From: Heliopora coerulea
Lineage: Eukaryota; Cnidaria; Anthozoa; Scleralcyonacea; Helioporidae
Direction: 5' to 3'
NCBI GenBank assembly: GCA_030142905.1
Contig: JASJOG010000168.1
Location: 525,501-589,500, forward strand
Length of the DNA stretch: 64,000 nucleotides
Part shown: positions 30,678-43,371 of the stretch, in pieces
Layout: every line of letters begins with the position of its first letter
How positions within the stretch are numbered: the first letter of the stretch is position 1
Program-made: the position numbers and the translations under genes
Notes under the pieces: model-generated
What the model saw: only the letters and a program-made list of their open reading frames with translations
Database searches by the model: none
Told to the model about the DNA's origin: nothing

Positions 30678-33600
30678 TCACTCGTCTTCGTCCCACTCGC
30701 TGTCGGAATCCGCCGAAGATTGTTCGTCGCCCATCGCTGAAAAAGAACACAAGTAACGGGCTAATGTCGATATTTTACTCTTCGATTACCCATACGGCCA
30801 AACCATACATGATTCAACCAAGAAATACCACAAGGAAACCAAGCGACCAAATTATCAATTAAACAGCCAATGAAACGACAAATTTAGCAACCAGATAACG
30901 AAGGAACCATCCAAGCTATCAAGCAACTGCCCAATCACCCAAAAACAAAACTGGTAACCACTCAATTCACAAGCCGACCAACTAACCGACCATCAACGCA
31001 TCAATCAATAAACTGACCAATCAACCAAAGCAAGAGACAAATTAGTGCTCATAATCTTACTATTAAATCTGACTCGGTGAAGAGATGAAAGAACTCTTAT
31101 CATGAACGAAGCCGGAACGGTCAAGGTGTCTCGACTCTCCTTTAACATTTTTTCGTTGCGAGCAACAACCTGAAAGAAAACGATCAAAATAAGCTTCGCG
31201 AGCTAAAAATGCTATCCTCAGCTCTTCTTTTTTCTAAATGGTAGCATGGCGATACTGACTCAATGCCACCCACGGTACAAGCCAATGCGCAAGCTCCGGG
31301 TACCCAGACTGGTTACCAGACCTCAGGAAAGGGCATTTAGAATTTTCACAACGGACAAGGCCGTTTATCGAATACGAAATGGCTTTGCACTAAGAGCTCA
31401 AGCAGTCACATGCAAAACTACGAAGTACTGCGATTACTGACTTTTTAAAAAACCGAGATTCATTTACAAGAACGGGTGTAAACTGCAACTATTCACAGTA
31501 AATTCATTTGGATTTCTGCAAGTAAATACATGTATTATGCATTATCTGTGGTGAATTTTGAAACTGCGAGATTTGCCCCGCCCTAAAGAACGTTAGATGG
31601 AGGGGATATTCCATTCCTAGATTAATTATGTGGCGAATTATCTCTCATCTTGGGGAGCTATCCAAGCTATAAATAGAGCCTTTTCTGAGACCACTATTCA
31701 GCTTCTATTTTTGAAGCTTGGTTGTTTGAAACATCATTGCCACCTGAAAAAAGGTGTGCATAACTGCTTGGTTTAATGATTACCTCATCTGCATTATCCA
31801 TTTGAGATACGTTCAAGGCGGTCGGAGTCCACAATTTAACATCGTAATCGATACCGCTGGTGGCTAAAACTGTAAAAGAGTAATGTTTTATAACAGTTTA
31901 TATTTAACCACGACAGGAGGAACACATTCTCCGGGGATAAATCAGGTTTTCAAAAGGGAGGAGTCACTTCTGACGCTCAATTTGACAGAGGCTCGTTTGT
32001 CTACCTCAGGAAATTTTAGATTTTTTATTCTCTCCAAGTACCACCAGCGACTAGTTTTTCCAGGGGGTCAACCGAAAGTGAGAACCAAATCAAGCCTAAT
32101 CTCAATGTTATGCAAAATTATCAGGATCGGTTGTGCTTCGTTCTGTTGAGAAGATAGACTTAATTTACTGTAATCCACGTCATCTCACAGTATCCTATAG
32201 TAACCCATGTTACCTCTCGATCATCCACAATATCCAACATTACTTCACACTGATCTACCGCAACCCGTGTTCTCAAACGAACACATAGTATCACACACTA
32301 TCTTACATTGACTTGCAGTAACCCACTTTATCTCACACTGACTCACAGTAACCCACTTTATCTCACACTGACCCACAGTAACCCATTCAACCCACACTTA
32401 CTTGGGTCAAAGGGATGTGGTTGAACACAATTTACAACGTGGCGATCGCCTTCCAGCAACATGACCAATTCTGCCGTGTGCCTCGACCAGATGAAGATCC
32501 GACCGCAGTCGCTGCCACTTAAGATGAACTCATTGCCCCAAAAATTTGCTTCCTTAATCTTGAAAGAAAAATCCAAAGACGAAATAAAGTACACAGACAT
32601 AGAACAACAGGGTTGATTTCACAGGTTTGAGACGGGAAAACGTTCAATAACCAGATCCTTACACTTGAATGAAACTGATTCCACAAGTTAGCCGCAGAAT
32701 TACAGCCAAAACTGGGCATCCATCAACGAATTATTTACTTTACGAATTAGTGACCTACCATTGTACGAGCATTTCTGTGCCCTTTGTACATTTGTCTTGC
32801 GTTGGAAAAGACTGGAACATCACACTGCGTCGAAGTTGAATCTTTTTTATGACGGTAGCGAAAAAAATTCTGAATCGTGCTGGCCGCGGCATTTCTCCTC
32901 GTGTTGCTATCGTCATCGTCCGACTCCGACGAATCTCCTACATCGGGTTCTTGAGACCGCAGTGTTGAAGGACTACCTCCGGGATTTTGAGTCCTAGTTC
33001 TTGACGACTGAAGGCCGTTTGTTTCCGGTTCCTGTACGATGGATTCCGAGTCCCGTGTCCCAGAAGTTATGGATCCCCGATTCCTGAAGTCTGATTCCAA
33101 TATTTCAATTCCAGAATCCTGAGTTGCAGATCCAGAATCCTGTTTTTCTGATCCAGATTCTTCAGTTTGTAAATCTTCTAATGTTTCCATTGGTGTTTCC
33201 CAAACTGACGGCATATCTGAATTATCCCTCAGGCCATCGCCTTCCACTTGGTCGTTCTTTATATTTTTACGGCAAGCCAGAGAAGTTAGGGACGTACTGG
33301 TACCAGCAATAGGCAGTCCACTCCCAGTAGTTCCGCTTCGAGTTTTTTCGTTTTCGATAGCTGCACTGTCAGTGCGCTTATTTTTCCCTCGCGTTCGCTT
33401 CGTTGAAGATTCGGAATGAAACGTTCTATCATCGACTTCAGTCGATGTTGTCTTTACATTAGTGTCATCACGCTGAGTTGCGTTTAATGCCGATCCTTCA
33501 CCGGAAGGGTCGTTAATTGGATCTCGGACATGCTCACAAGCTTTCACACATTTTTTGCATGACCCACATGGATGACACCATGTTTCCTCGCGTTCACAGT

Positions 33601-36600
33601 CTTCCCTATCACTTGTCCTCGAGGTCTCCGCTCGATCCTGTCCCAAACCCTCAAAAACAGCCGATTTACTTTCGGACGTGACGTCAGTTTCTCCTGTCGT
33701 ACCAGTCTCTTGACGATTCTGGCGATTATCCACAGATGGTAACTTCTCGCACTCTCCCACAGTCAAAACATCGGGATTCTCATCTCGAGCAATACTCCTC
33801 TCCGAAGCTTCTTCCTGACTTAAAATGGCAGTCCTCGGATTACGTCGACGTTGCCTTCGTGTGCTTCGTAACGATTCCTCGATCCACCTCGTCAAATATC
33901 CAGACATGCGTTGAACGAAACTGTTCTCGCTAGTCCCCGAGTCTTCACATTCCGGTCGGGCATTAGGGCCCGTGTCGGACCAGTCCCCACGAAGACGCAA
34001 TCGCTTCATAGGTGGGTCGTTACCTACGTGCGGGCAAGAGCTACCGTCAGATCCATCGCTTGTTGTGGCGTCAGATTCCAACCGGATTGATGAGTTTGGA
34101 TTTGAGTCGAAAAGATAAACGTAATCTGAGCAGAAGCTCACCAGGAGGCTCTGGCCGTCGTTACTGCAATGCAAAGGTTTAAACAGCAGAAATTAAGCAC
34201 GGGATATCATATAGTGTAAATGATGATAACGTGGAACAGCAGCACCAGAAGGTTTCTCCTTCCGGGAACACTTGGGATCATTCCTTGCAGGTTTAATGCT
34301 AATTTACAAGAAGAGCTGTGTGATTCACAAACCAGCTACAATTTAACTGTAGTAACAGGGAGTTCTGTGCGGCTTAATGATCCAAACTGTTCTTTCAACG
34401 GATCAAGTAAGGATCATTACTAATTGGTTTATTCCACTAGTCCAGAGTTGTGTTAGTACAGAAACAAACCACATTTCTCCGAAAACTTTATAAGTTACAA
34501 TTAAAATGCTGACGCTATCGAAAGATGCCAGCTTTACTCATAACCGCAGCGCTTTACAAACTTCAATTGGCTAAAACAACTGAAGAATGTTTAACGCATG
34601 TCACCATGAATTAAGTTGGTTAGAGTTTATTACCACATTTTACCTCGTTAAACTGTGTAATACTATATTTCAGCAAGACTCGTTTTCATCAATAACACTT
34701 GCCTGTATTTGAGAGAAGTGACTCGGCAATCTCGTCGCTCAAGTGCTTTGGGTTGATATTGGTACAGCAGGCCTTGTTGTCTGTTGTTTTCATTGCGTTG
34801 TCGAAGAGTGGTCAGGGAGCGACGATCATAGACCCGTACCATGCTGTTCTCGCAGCCGACCGCAATGTAATATGGGTACACGGGATTCACGCTGAACGAC
34901 GTGACAGCTTTCTCACAGTCAATCAGCACGTCCTGCAAACGACATGATAAACGAACTCGGGGGGTATCTGAACAACAGACTCTGGCTACTCTAGTCGGGG
35001 AAATTAATTTTGGTGGTAGCGCATGGCGATTGGCGGCGCTGTCCTATAAGGGTCGTGGCTAGAAGGTATAGCTGAGGAGGATTAGGATGAGGATCAAGGT
35101 TAGGACTAGGGAAGGACTAGAACTGACCCTAATTATAACCCCAAATCTAACCCCAAAGGGCTGTTTACACTTGCGACTGTCGGGGACTGGGCAATAGAAA
35201 TAGACACGTCATCAGCGTCTGACAAGGGGCGTGTTGATTATGATAGATTTCGTAAGTGTGTTATCTATAGTGAGAGAAACAGAGACCTTTGGTTATAATA
35301 TCAGCAATAAATCTTCAAAAACCAGTGACTTTGTCTTGAATACATTCTTGGGAGGCGAAGAAATTTAGGGCACGACTTTGTCCTTTGCGATTGACATCTT
35401 GGAGCACCTTTTTATAGGAAATCAACGATGCACTTTATTCACACGAATTTTAAAATTCGCGTTATTTTAAGCTACCTTAATTTGCGTCATCGTTGATTAA
35501 AAGCATGCAATTTTTCAGCATCGTTGATTTTAAAAGACCATTATTTCCAAAATAAAGGAAGGAGATCATCTCGAACAGATGGAAAGTTGCAAGTGCCACA
35601 GAAGCAATACAAAATGCTAGAAGTACAGGAATCGTCCCAGCATACGACCATTTGGCTAAAACACTCTTTATTACCATACAGTTTGATGTATGAGTATGAA
35701 TGTAGTATATTAAACTTGCCGTTCTATTTGTGAGAAGCTCCTGTTTCATTTTCTTGTGAGAACTTGCTGTTTTGGAGCAGATTTTCCGATTCTCGGCCGG
35801 CGTTAATTTCATTGACTTATTTCACCAAGAAGACCAAATTCGCGTTGATAGAATTAATTTTACAGACTTGCATGGCAATCCGCGTTCATTAGATGGGGCG
35901 TTGATTTAATTCGCGATAATTTAGTGCATTGTTAATTTCCTGTAATAAGGTATGTGTTAAACTGACAAGAACATTGAAGACAAACTGCAGCAAATCAAAA
36001 GCTGGTATGTTGCTTTATAGATTGTTATAGCTTTATGTCATACACCAGGATGATAATCGCAACGTACAAAGTCGCACGTTTAAACGGCCCTTAATGCTGA
36101 TCTATCTTAACTCTACTCCTAATCCTAATGTTAATCCTCCCACTCAGGTATACCTCCTAGCTACTACCGCCCCAGAAGTGACTTTACTTGAAGAAAAACG
36201 TGATTTCGCTGGCCTCAGAATGACATCTCCCGACGACTTCACAATTTTACTGATGCTGATCCTTTCCTAAACTCTAACCCTAACCCCCAATCCCATCTCT
36301 AACCCTAACCCTAGAGTCCGTTTTTAAAATTTAAGTTCAGAGTTTCGACGAAATGTCAACCTGAGGCCAGCGAAGTAATATTTTCCTCATTTGAACGTAA
36401 ACCAAAATGAAAATGAGGTCGTTTTTGATTCAGACAATGGCGGTTTGGCTAACCTTTTCTTTTACCTACTATGGGATCTAGAGAATGCCACTGACTGCGT
36501 GACTGCGCTACTCTAACCACACACCTACCTCTCGACATCCTTCACACAAACAGTTTGTTTTGCTTCGAAGATCAAACAGCCGTACAGTTCCATCTTCACC

Positions 36601-39600
36601 AGACGACAAAAAACTGTGCGGATCTCCGGGAGTGGTGTTGACCTGTTAAAACAGAAATCCATGTTCAGCGAGAGGTCTGTGGTTTAAGGTTCCACTTAAA
36701 CTGACAGCTCTAGAAGCCTTCTTTAAGGATTCTCTGTAAGCTGTCTTAACAGTAAACGGGGTGGGAAGGTCGGTATGAAAATCTCAGGAACGATCACCCC
36801 CCGAGCAAACATCGCACTAGAATAATATATCTTTAAAAATAATAATCAAAACAAAAAAAACCACCAAAAAAACTACGTTGAAAATTTGGAAAAAGGGATT
36901 ACTTACGTCAATGCATTGCTCACCATTTGTATTCCGACTTGCAGCGCGTTTTAACTCACGAAATAATGGGTAATTTGTATAGTTAAACTGTCAGTTTACC
37001 TCATACGTTGTACCAGCGTGGCAACGGAATGGATTCCGACCATAAAGAGAATGATTGTTGATATCATTGTAGTGAAGAATACCATCTCCAGAACAAGAGA
37101 CAATCTATTGATCAAAGATAAATTGAGGTTAATACAAAATTAAAAGTGTGGCATAATTTCTTTTTTCCAATAATATAAAATAGTTTGAGGGATTTTAAAA
37201 CGCTTTTTCCCTTCGTCTTTCCCTTGATCAATACTCCACAGATGTTTTGTTCTAATTTCATATGGACTATACTGTCATAAGATTTCAATGTGTTTCTCAA
37301 CAGCTGTCTGACTTCTTATACTTGAAACAACAAAACTGGTCATTACCGCTTCAATATTAATGGTTACATTATGCCTGACTCAACATTCTTCAACTGAGAC
37401 CTTCAAAATGATAATTAGTACTGTCCTAGCTAAACGCTTTCAACATTTCATTTAACATAGTTCAACATGTTTGCATGCAATATGTTGGACGCGTTTGGCC
37501 ATCTGTGTCGAATGCCGTTGAATGACGTTGAAAGAAATTTGAACATAATCAAATTTTTGTTCAACATACGTTAAACATCACTACCGTATTTCCTCTAATA
37601 AACGCCCCCGGCGTTTATTAAATTTTGAACCAACTTGGTGCGGCGTTTATTAGAGGGAAGCGTTCATTAAACAATCTAAAAATTGTGTTGAAATGTTTCG
37701 TCAGAGGGAGTTTATTAGGCAGATAGGCTATGTAGTTTTGCACTAAAGAAGTTCGAGTTAGATTTGAAACGTTTCAATATCTATTCCCTATAGCTATCTC
37801 AACGTATAACCTATATCTCAACGTATAACCTATATCTTAACGTCAATAACCTCCTCGTCATCTTCATCGACAAGATGAAGTTCTTCAGCCGCTTAAAAAT
37901 AAAAAATGAATCTGACAATTGTAGCATCTTTTTCCTTGCACTTTCTGTATTTTTTCTAATAAAACGCCACTCTGATGTGTGCGGCGTTTATTAGAGGGAG
38001 GCGTTTATTGCCATTCTTGTGTGAAAAGGGGGCGGCAGCGTTTATTAGAGGGAGGCGTTTATTTGAGGCTAGGCGTTTATTAGAGGAAATACGGTACTGA
38101 CCTTGCCGACGGTGGAATACGTTGCATTGGTTTGACCATTCCCAACTTCAACGTATTTAAAAATGGTTCAATATTGTTGAATGAAATTCTGAAAGCGTTT
38201 GACCGGGACTTAAATCTATGAAGCCTTTCAGGCCTCCGATCATTTCCGAAGATCCCGGACCAGTGGGCATAAACTCGACAGTGATTTTAAGATCTAAAAC
38301 TTTACACTTTCACTGACACCTGGGAAGAACGACAAACATGGTAGTTGAAGGATTTCTGCAGATTTGGGGGCGAGTGAATGGGAATCACCTTTAAAACGAA
38401 AGCTAAAAAGCGCGTGGAAATACAAATTTCAGTCAAAGCACAACGTATTGCTTCACAACAGAGATCTTGATAAACATTGTAAAACATATTCCAGCAAACC
38501 AAAATACCTTTGTGTCACTTGTGCAGGGCAAAAATTTTGCACTGAAAATATTTGCATGATGGCCACTTGGAATGGAATGAACTGGCTGCAAATAAAACGT
38601 GGGAAAGTATGTGAAGATTAAAAGCTATCCGGTCAGCATTAAACTGAGGAGGTCTCTGAGCTCATATTAGGTAGTATGGGTGTGAACATTATTGAATCCA
38701 TTACTTGCTTGCTTGCCATCCTTTCCTTCTTTCCATCATTTACTTTCTTTCCATCCCTTCCTTCCCATTCTTCCTTTCCTTCCTTTCCATTGTCTCCTTC
38801 ATTCCCACTCCTTACTTTGTTTCCTTCCTCACCTTTCCTTACCTTTTCTTTCTTTGTATTCCATCTCTTCCTTTTTCCCTTCCTTCCCTTTCTCCCTTCT
38901 TTTTCTTTTCTTACTTCCATTCCTTCCCCCTTTTTCTTACTTTACTTCCTTCCTTCCTTCACCTTCCATTCTTTCCCTTTCCAGTCCCTTCTCTCCCATC
39001 CTCTTTACCCTTCTCACCCCTCACCTTCCTTCCTCCCTTCCCTCCTTTCCTTCCTTCCTTCCTTCCTACCTTTCTTCCTTCCTTCCTTCCTTCCTTCCTT
39101 CCTTCCTTCCTTCCTTCCTTCCTTCCTTCCTTCCTTCCTTCCTTCCTTTCTTCCTTCCTTCCGTCCTTCCCTCCCTCCTTCCTTCCTTCCTTCTGTCCTT
39201 CCTTCCTTCCTTCCTTCCTTCCTTCTGTCCTTCCTTCCTTCCTTCCTTCCTTCCTTCTGTCCTTCCTTCCTTCTGTCCTTCCCTTCCCTTCTCTACCCTT
39301 CCCTTCCTTCCTTCCTTCCTTCCTTCCTTCCTTCCTTCCTTCCTTCCTTCCTTCCTTCCTTCCTTCCTTCCTTCCCTCCTTCCTTCCTTCCTCTCTCCTT
39401 CCTTTTGCCCTTCCTTTCTTTCTGTAGGTCAGTTAACAAATTGCAATGGTCCTGTTGTTTTGCAAAAACACAAATAGCTTTCAACCAACAAATTTGTTCC
39501 AACCTGACATGGGAAGGCTGGAGTACGTTTTTCAAACAATCTGCAACAAGCTTGTCAAGGTAAGAAATGTCACAACATCTTGCACCAATTCCATGCACAA

Positions 39601-40907
39601 TTTGTTTACCTGCATTGAAGTTAGTTGGTAAATATTCAAGTTACAATCATCAGAACCAGAAAGAAGGATATCTCCAGATTCGTTCCAAACCACAGTGTTC
39701 ACCTGTATCAATAAAACAAACTACTGATTTAAATGAAAACTTCACAATTAACCAATTTGGTAATTGTGAAGTTTTCATTTCATAATACCCTGAGGATGAT
39801 TCAGAAATATTCATTTAAGCACTGCTTATTATGTGGCTAAGTTCATTTTATAATTTATCAGCAGAATGCTACACATGGACTCGTCAAGCACAACTACAGT
39901 TCATCTCTTATACTTATGTAGACAACCAAGCCAAGAGAGAAGTATTTCAAGACGTTTTTTTGGCTGATTTCTGAAAGGTTTTTTTTGAATAAATTACGTT
40001 CTCTTTGTATCATACACAATTTAACTCCCACAATTACACTCCCAGAAATCAATTCATGTGCCATCATCAGTGACACATGTTTAAATAGCAGGCTGACCCC
40101 AATTATTAGAAATGTTGGAGAGGTCACAGCCACTCACATTCTCCCCTCCACATTCTGCTGCCCATATTTGAAGGTTAAGTAGAAACTATTTATATGTAAA
40201 AAGCTGCTAAAAAAACTTACACATCCTTTATGACCAACAAAAATGTGTTCACACTTTAGTCTTTTAACCAAATATTTACTACCTAAATGAGAGGCATAAA
40301 AACAAACTTGTAAATGAGGATACAAATAATTGAATCTTTAGAAATTTCTTACTCTTGAATGGTTTCCTATTCACATGAAAACCTTCACAGTTCTTGGTGT
40401 AGTGCGAGAAGACTTGGGGAGCAACAGAAGAACAACACAAGAGGTATGACGTATCACAAACGTCCAAGGAATCTGACTTCTACATCCACTGAATGCGATC
40501 TACCACCGTTGAGTTTAGCCAGTAGCAGTTTTCATGAGTCACGATACCTTACATATAGTCTTATTAGCTCGTAGTGTACAGCTGAGGTTAAATCAACACT
40601 TTTAATTTTATAGGTGCTTGCGTGTGGCTGTGCGTCTTAGAACCCTACTTTCCACTCATATTCTGTATGTAATTTACCGAGCTTTAGCAATATTCAGTAA
40701 GTTAACAGAGAGGTCATTAAATGCGTTTTTCCAAACAACCATAACAAGACAAAAATCGAGAAAGTAATGAAAACATGACTTTCGCCAATCAAGAAAAAGA
40801 CAATTGACTTTAATTATACCCAAAATATTTCGTCTTATATCTGCTCTTTGTCTCAAACCATATGACCGATCACTCAAAGAGGAAAATAGGGACTTTTTCC
40901 GTTCCAT
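30678..40907 (-). CDS. DCAF6: DDB1- and CUL4-associated factor 6 (WD repeats plus IQ motif)
   Basis: Twelve exons, in transcript order: 40907-40820, 40282-40221, 39702-39610, 38585-38508, 37104-37000, 36642-36529, 34932-34703, 34163-32759, 32558-32402, 31869-31784, 31169-31061, 30736-30678. Phases agree throughout and give 861 residues, close to the length I recall for vertebrate DCAF6. N-terminal WD repeats include [23 protein letters not shown] and [15 protein letters not shown]; then come [15 protein letters not shown], a long acidic/Ser-rich disordered region (exon 8), an IQ motif ([13 protein letters not shown], about 680-695), and C-terminal WD repeats ([20 protein letters not shown]). 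DCAF6 is a substrate receptor for CUL4-DDB1 ubiquitin ligases and a nuclear-receptor cofactor. Intron 7 uses a GC donor. Start: ATG at 40907; the frame is open further upstream. The gene is divergent to DOP1. Confidence 0.95.
32165..32400. repeat. Degenerate minisatellite (about 30-bp units) in a DCAF6 intron
   Basis: Repeated variants of CACAGTAACCCACTTTATCT and CTCACACTGACC occur in tandem. The array abuts the donor of DCAF6 exon 9. Confidence 0.8.
35156..36092. repeat. DNA-transposon-like element with about 20-bp terminal inverted repeats
   Basis: The left end AAGGGCTGTTTACACTTGCG matches the reverse complement of the right end (AAGGGCCGTTTAAACGTGCG). The interior has no transposase-like frame. 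It lies in DCAF6 intron 6. Sequences just outside (about 35030-35115 and 36100-36170) are themselves diverged inverted copies, so this element may be nested inside an older one. Confidence 0.65.
36270..36316. repeat. Short interstitial CCCTAA-like tract
   Basis: Several TAACCC units (CTCTAACCCTAACCCCC.. and TCTAACCCTAACCCTAG) occur over about 45 bp. It is short and embedded in intronic repeat DNA, so it is not evidence for a telomere. Confidence 0.6.
37582..38096. repeat. MITE with TA-flanked CCGTATTTCCTCTAATAAACG termini (DCAF6 intron 4)
   Basis: The left end CCGTATTTCCTCTAATAAAC is repeated inverted at the right end (..GTTTATTAGAGGAAATACGG), and TA lies on both sides. Inside are several copies of GGCGTTTATTAGAGGGAGGC. 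It is about 515 bp with no coding capacity; the TA target duplication suggests Tc1/mariner-type mobilisation. Confidence 0.8.
38700..39425. repeat. (TTCC)n microsatellite, about 725 bp, in DCAF6 intron 3
   Basis: Long imperfect to perfect CCTT/TTCC tract with CTGT and CCCT variants. Phe/Leu/Pro/Ser-rich ORFs on both strands are artefacts. It is flanked by DCAF6 exon 4 (38508-38585) and exon 3 (39610-39702). Confidence 0.97.
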
Positions 40908-41335
40908 TTTTCTCGTATTTCTTTTCTCAAACTGTCTCCAGTGACGCACAGATTTTACAAACAATCTCTTTTTGATAACATCGTCATTTCTTAAATCACC
41001 GCCATGTTTGTTTGTCTGGCCCAGTCTTCTCGCCACCAGGAAGAAGGAGAATTTTATTCTGAGAATTTTCAAGCATGGTTGCAAAATGTTGTCCTTAACC
41101 CTCAGAGACTCATTCTGAAATATTCTAAGGTTATTTGTTCGATAGTTTTCATTCTTGGCAATAACGCGACCAGCCCGGTAACATTTCGAGGACAAAAGCC
41201 CTTTTTAGGATCCCCCTGATTACACGACAGGGGTGCACCCCATTGCACTATGTCTTAGCGTTTGGAGTTAAATTTTTGAACAAAAACTAAAAGTTTCTTC
41301 AAATAATAAAACAGCGATTTTGTCGTTGTAACAAA

Positions 41336-42130
41336 TTTAAACACAGTTTTTAAATACGTAGATACCATGGTGATTGGTAATTTAAGATAAAGTAGGAGAA
41401 GATGAAGAGTAATATACGCTTAAAGAGGTATACACAGTTACCAAAGACTGTTGGATAGTTTAGTTCTTAACAGAACTGTATGAAACTTAAAGAGGTAAAA
41501 TTCTACGTAAAGAATAAGCCTAAAGAATTAGAAAAAAGCACGATGCATTTCGACAGACCACTTATCAAGTGCTATACGTCTGCTAACTAAAGAAACATAT
41601 CACCTGCTTATATAGTCTAAAGAAAACTGATGGTATGTGGGAGGAACGGTATGTGGGAGGGTCAAAATAGGGATAGTTGGAAAACAAATTCCTTTTGCCG
41701 GCACAGATCAGGATCATTAAGTTTTATGTAAACGGCTTCCATCACCTTCAATTGAAAGGCGGAACGTCATTTGTAAAGAATTCTAAAATTATCGTCTGAG
41801 TAGTTTTCGGCGCAAGACTTGTTGGACAAAAGATGTTTGCCAACAGCTGAGTCGCAACTGATGAATTGACTGGAACGGCATAGTCGTTCTGGTTGTTGAC
41901 GTGATGGCTGAGTTTTATTTGTAATGACGCTAGGAACATGTTGTTTGATCCTGTCACCCAGTCTCTGATTAGTTCTACCCACATAGCGAGATCCACATTC
42001 GCATTTAAATTCGTAAATAACACAGCTAGATGAAGAAGCAGGTAAAGACTCTTTGTGAGTGGGTGGGAGGATAGTTTTCGTCGACAAACTGCCAACGAAT
42101 CTAGCAACAAAAAATGTTTGCTCAGTAATT
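41336..42130 (-). mobile_element. Penelope-like retroelement 3' fragment, left arm of inverted pair
   Basis: This 795-bp arm is a near-perfect inverted copy of 42148-42945, separated by a 17-bp spacer. Read on the minus strand it begins with a 5'-truncated reading frame encoding a GIY-YIG endonuclease domain (CVIYEFKCECGSRYVGRTNQ), the C-terminal nuclease of Penelope-like elements, followed by a non-coding 3' part. The reverse-transcriptase domain is absent. Relative to the right arm a TGC-to-TGA change introduces a stop at 41767-41769 after ..NFRILYK, so this copy is broken. Confidence 0.85.
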
Positions 42131-42147
42131 GGACAATTGATCAAGCT

Positions 42148-42945
42148 AATTACTGAGCAAACATTTTTTGTTGCTAGATTCGTTGGCAGTTTGTCGACGA
42201 AAACTATCCTCCCGCCCACTCACAAAGAGTCTCTACCTGCTTCTTCATCTAGCTGTGTTATTTACGAATTTAAATGCGAATGTGGATCTCGCTATGTGGG
42301 TAGAACTAATCAGAGACTGGGTGATAGGATCAAACAACATGTTCCTAGCGTCATTACAAATAAAACTCAGCTATCACGTCAACAACTAGAACGACTATGC
42401 CGTCCCGGTCAATTCATCAGTTGCGACTCAGCTGTTGGCAAACATCTTTTGTCCAACAAGTCTTGCGCCGAAAACTACTCAGACGATAATTTTAGAGTTC
42501 TTTACAAATGCCGTTCCGCCTTTCAATTGAAGGTGATGGAAGCCATTTACATAAAACTTAATGATCCTGATCTGTGCCGGCAAAAGGAATTTGTTTTCCA
42601 ACTATCCCTATTTTGACCCTCCCACATACCGTTCCTCCCACATACCATCAGTTTTCTTTAGACTATATAAGCAGGTAATATGTTTCTTTAGTTAGCAGAC
42701 GTATAGCACTTGATAAGTGGTCTGTCGAAATGCATCGTGCTTTTTTCTAATTCTATAGGCTTATTCTTTACGTAGAATTTTACCTCTTTAAGTTTCAAAC
42801 AGTTCTTTTAAGAACTAAACTATCCAACAGACTTTGGTAACTGTGTATACCTCTTTAAGCGTATATTACTCTTCATCTTCTCCTACTTTATCTTAAATTA
42901 CCAATCACCATGGTATCTACGTATTTATAAACTGTGTTTAAAAAC
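42148..42945 (+). mobile_element. Penelope-like retroelement 3' fragment, right arm of inverted pair
   Basis: This is the mirror of the left arm. Its frame runs from the junction (open from 42059 across the centre) to a stop at 42614-42616. It contains the GIY-YIG core (YEFKCECGSRYVGRTNQRL), a conserved HVP and a Cys/His-bearing part, and ends ..CRQKEFVFQLSLF. After the stop come GACTATATAAGCAGG and a stretch shared with the left arm that may be part of the element's terminal repeat. It lacks the reverse transcriptase, so it is not autonomous. Confidence 0.85.
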
Positions 42946-43371
42946 TAAAAGTATTGGATGACGGTTTTACCCCATCCTTGACCTCCATCCACAAACTCAG
43001 CAAAACATCAAAAATAAAAAATCTCTTGAACCTCCGGGGTGACTGAAGAAAATGCGGTATATCGCCAATTATGATTAACCGAAAAAAATTTCTGGATAAT
43101 ATTTGTTTTCCGTCTCAGCGTCCTGTTTCCTTCTTCAGGTACTTCGGCAAAGAAATGATTTTCCACCGTCGTTTGTTTGTTGTACCTCTTCAAGTTTCGT
43201 TTTTCCGTCAAAAGGAAAACCTAGCAAAACTAATAAGAATTACAGTTTAAATTACAGAGATCTCTTTACCAACAGGCCTCACAAAGTTTTACGGTGTGCA
43301 ATTACAAGGGGACGTTTCGGCATGGTTGGCTTGAGAGTCTCGAGTTTATTCAATAACTGACCTATTACAAA

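Noticed and set aside
31660..31690. TATA box (CTATAAATAGAGCC) as a separate promoter
   Set aside because: It lies inside a DCAF6 intron on the opposite strand with no recognisable gene downstream.
36270..36316. Telomeric repeat or chromosome fusion point
   Set aside because: Only a few imperfect TAACCC units, embedded in a DCAF6 intron with other intronic repeats.
38700..39425. CRISPR-like or other spaced repeat array
   Set aside because: The repeats are contiguous simple sequence without unique spacers; the genome is eukaryotic.
38676..39563. 295-codon Phe/Pro/Ser ORF and its overlapping frames
   Set aside because: It is entirely a (TTCC)n satellite in DCAF6 intron 3, open in several frames and without splice or domain support.
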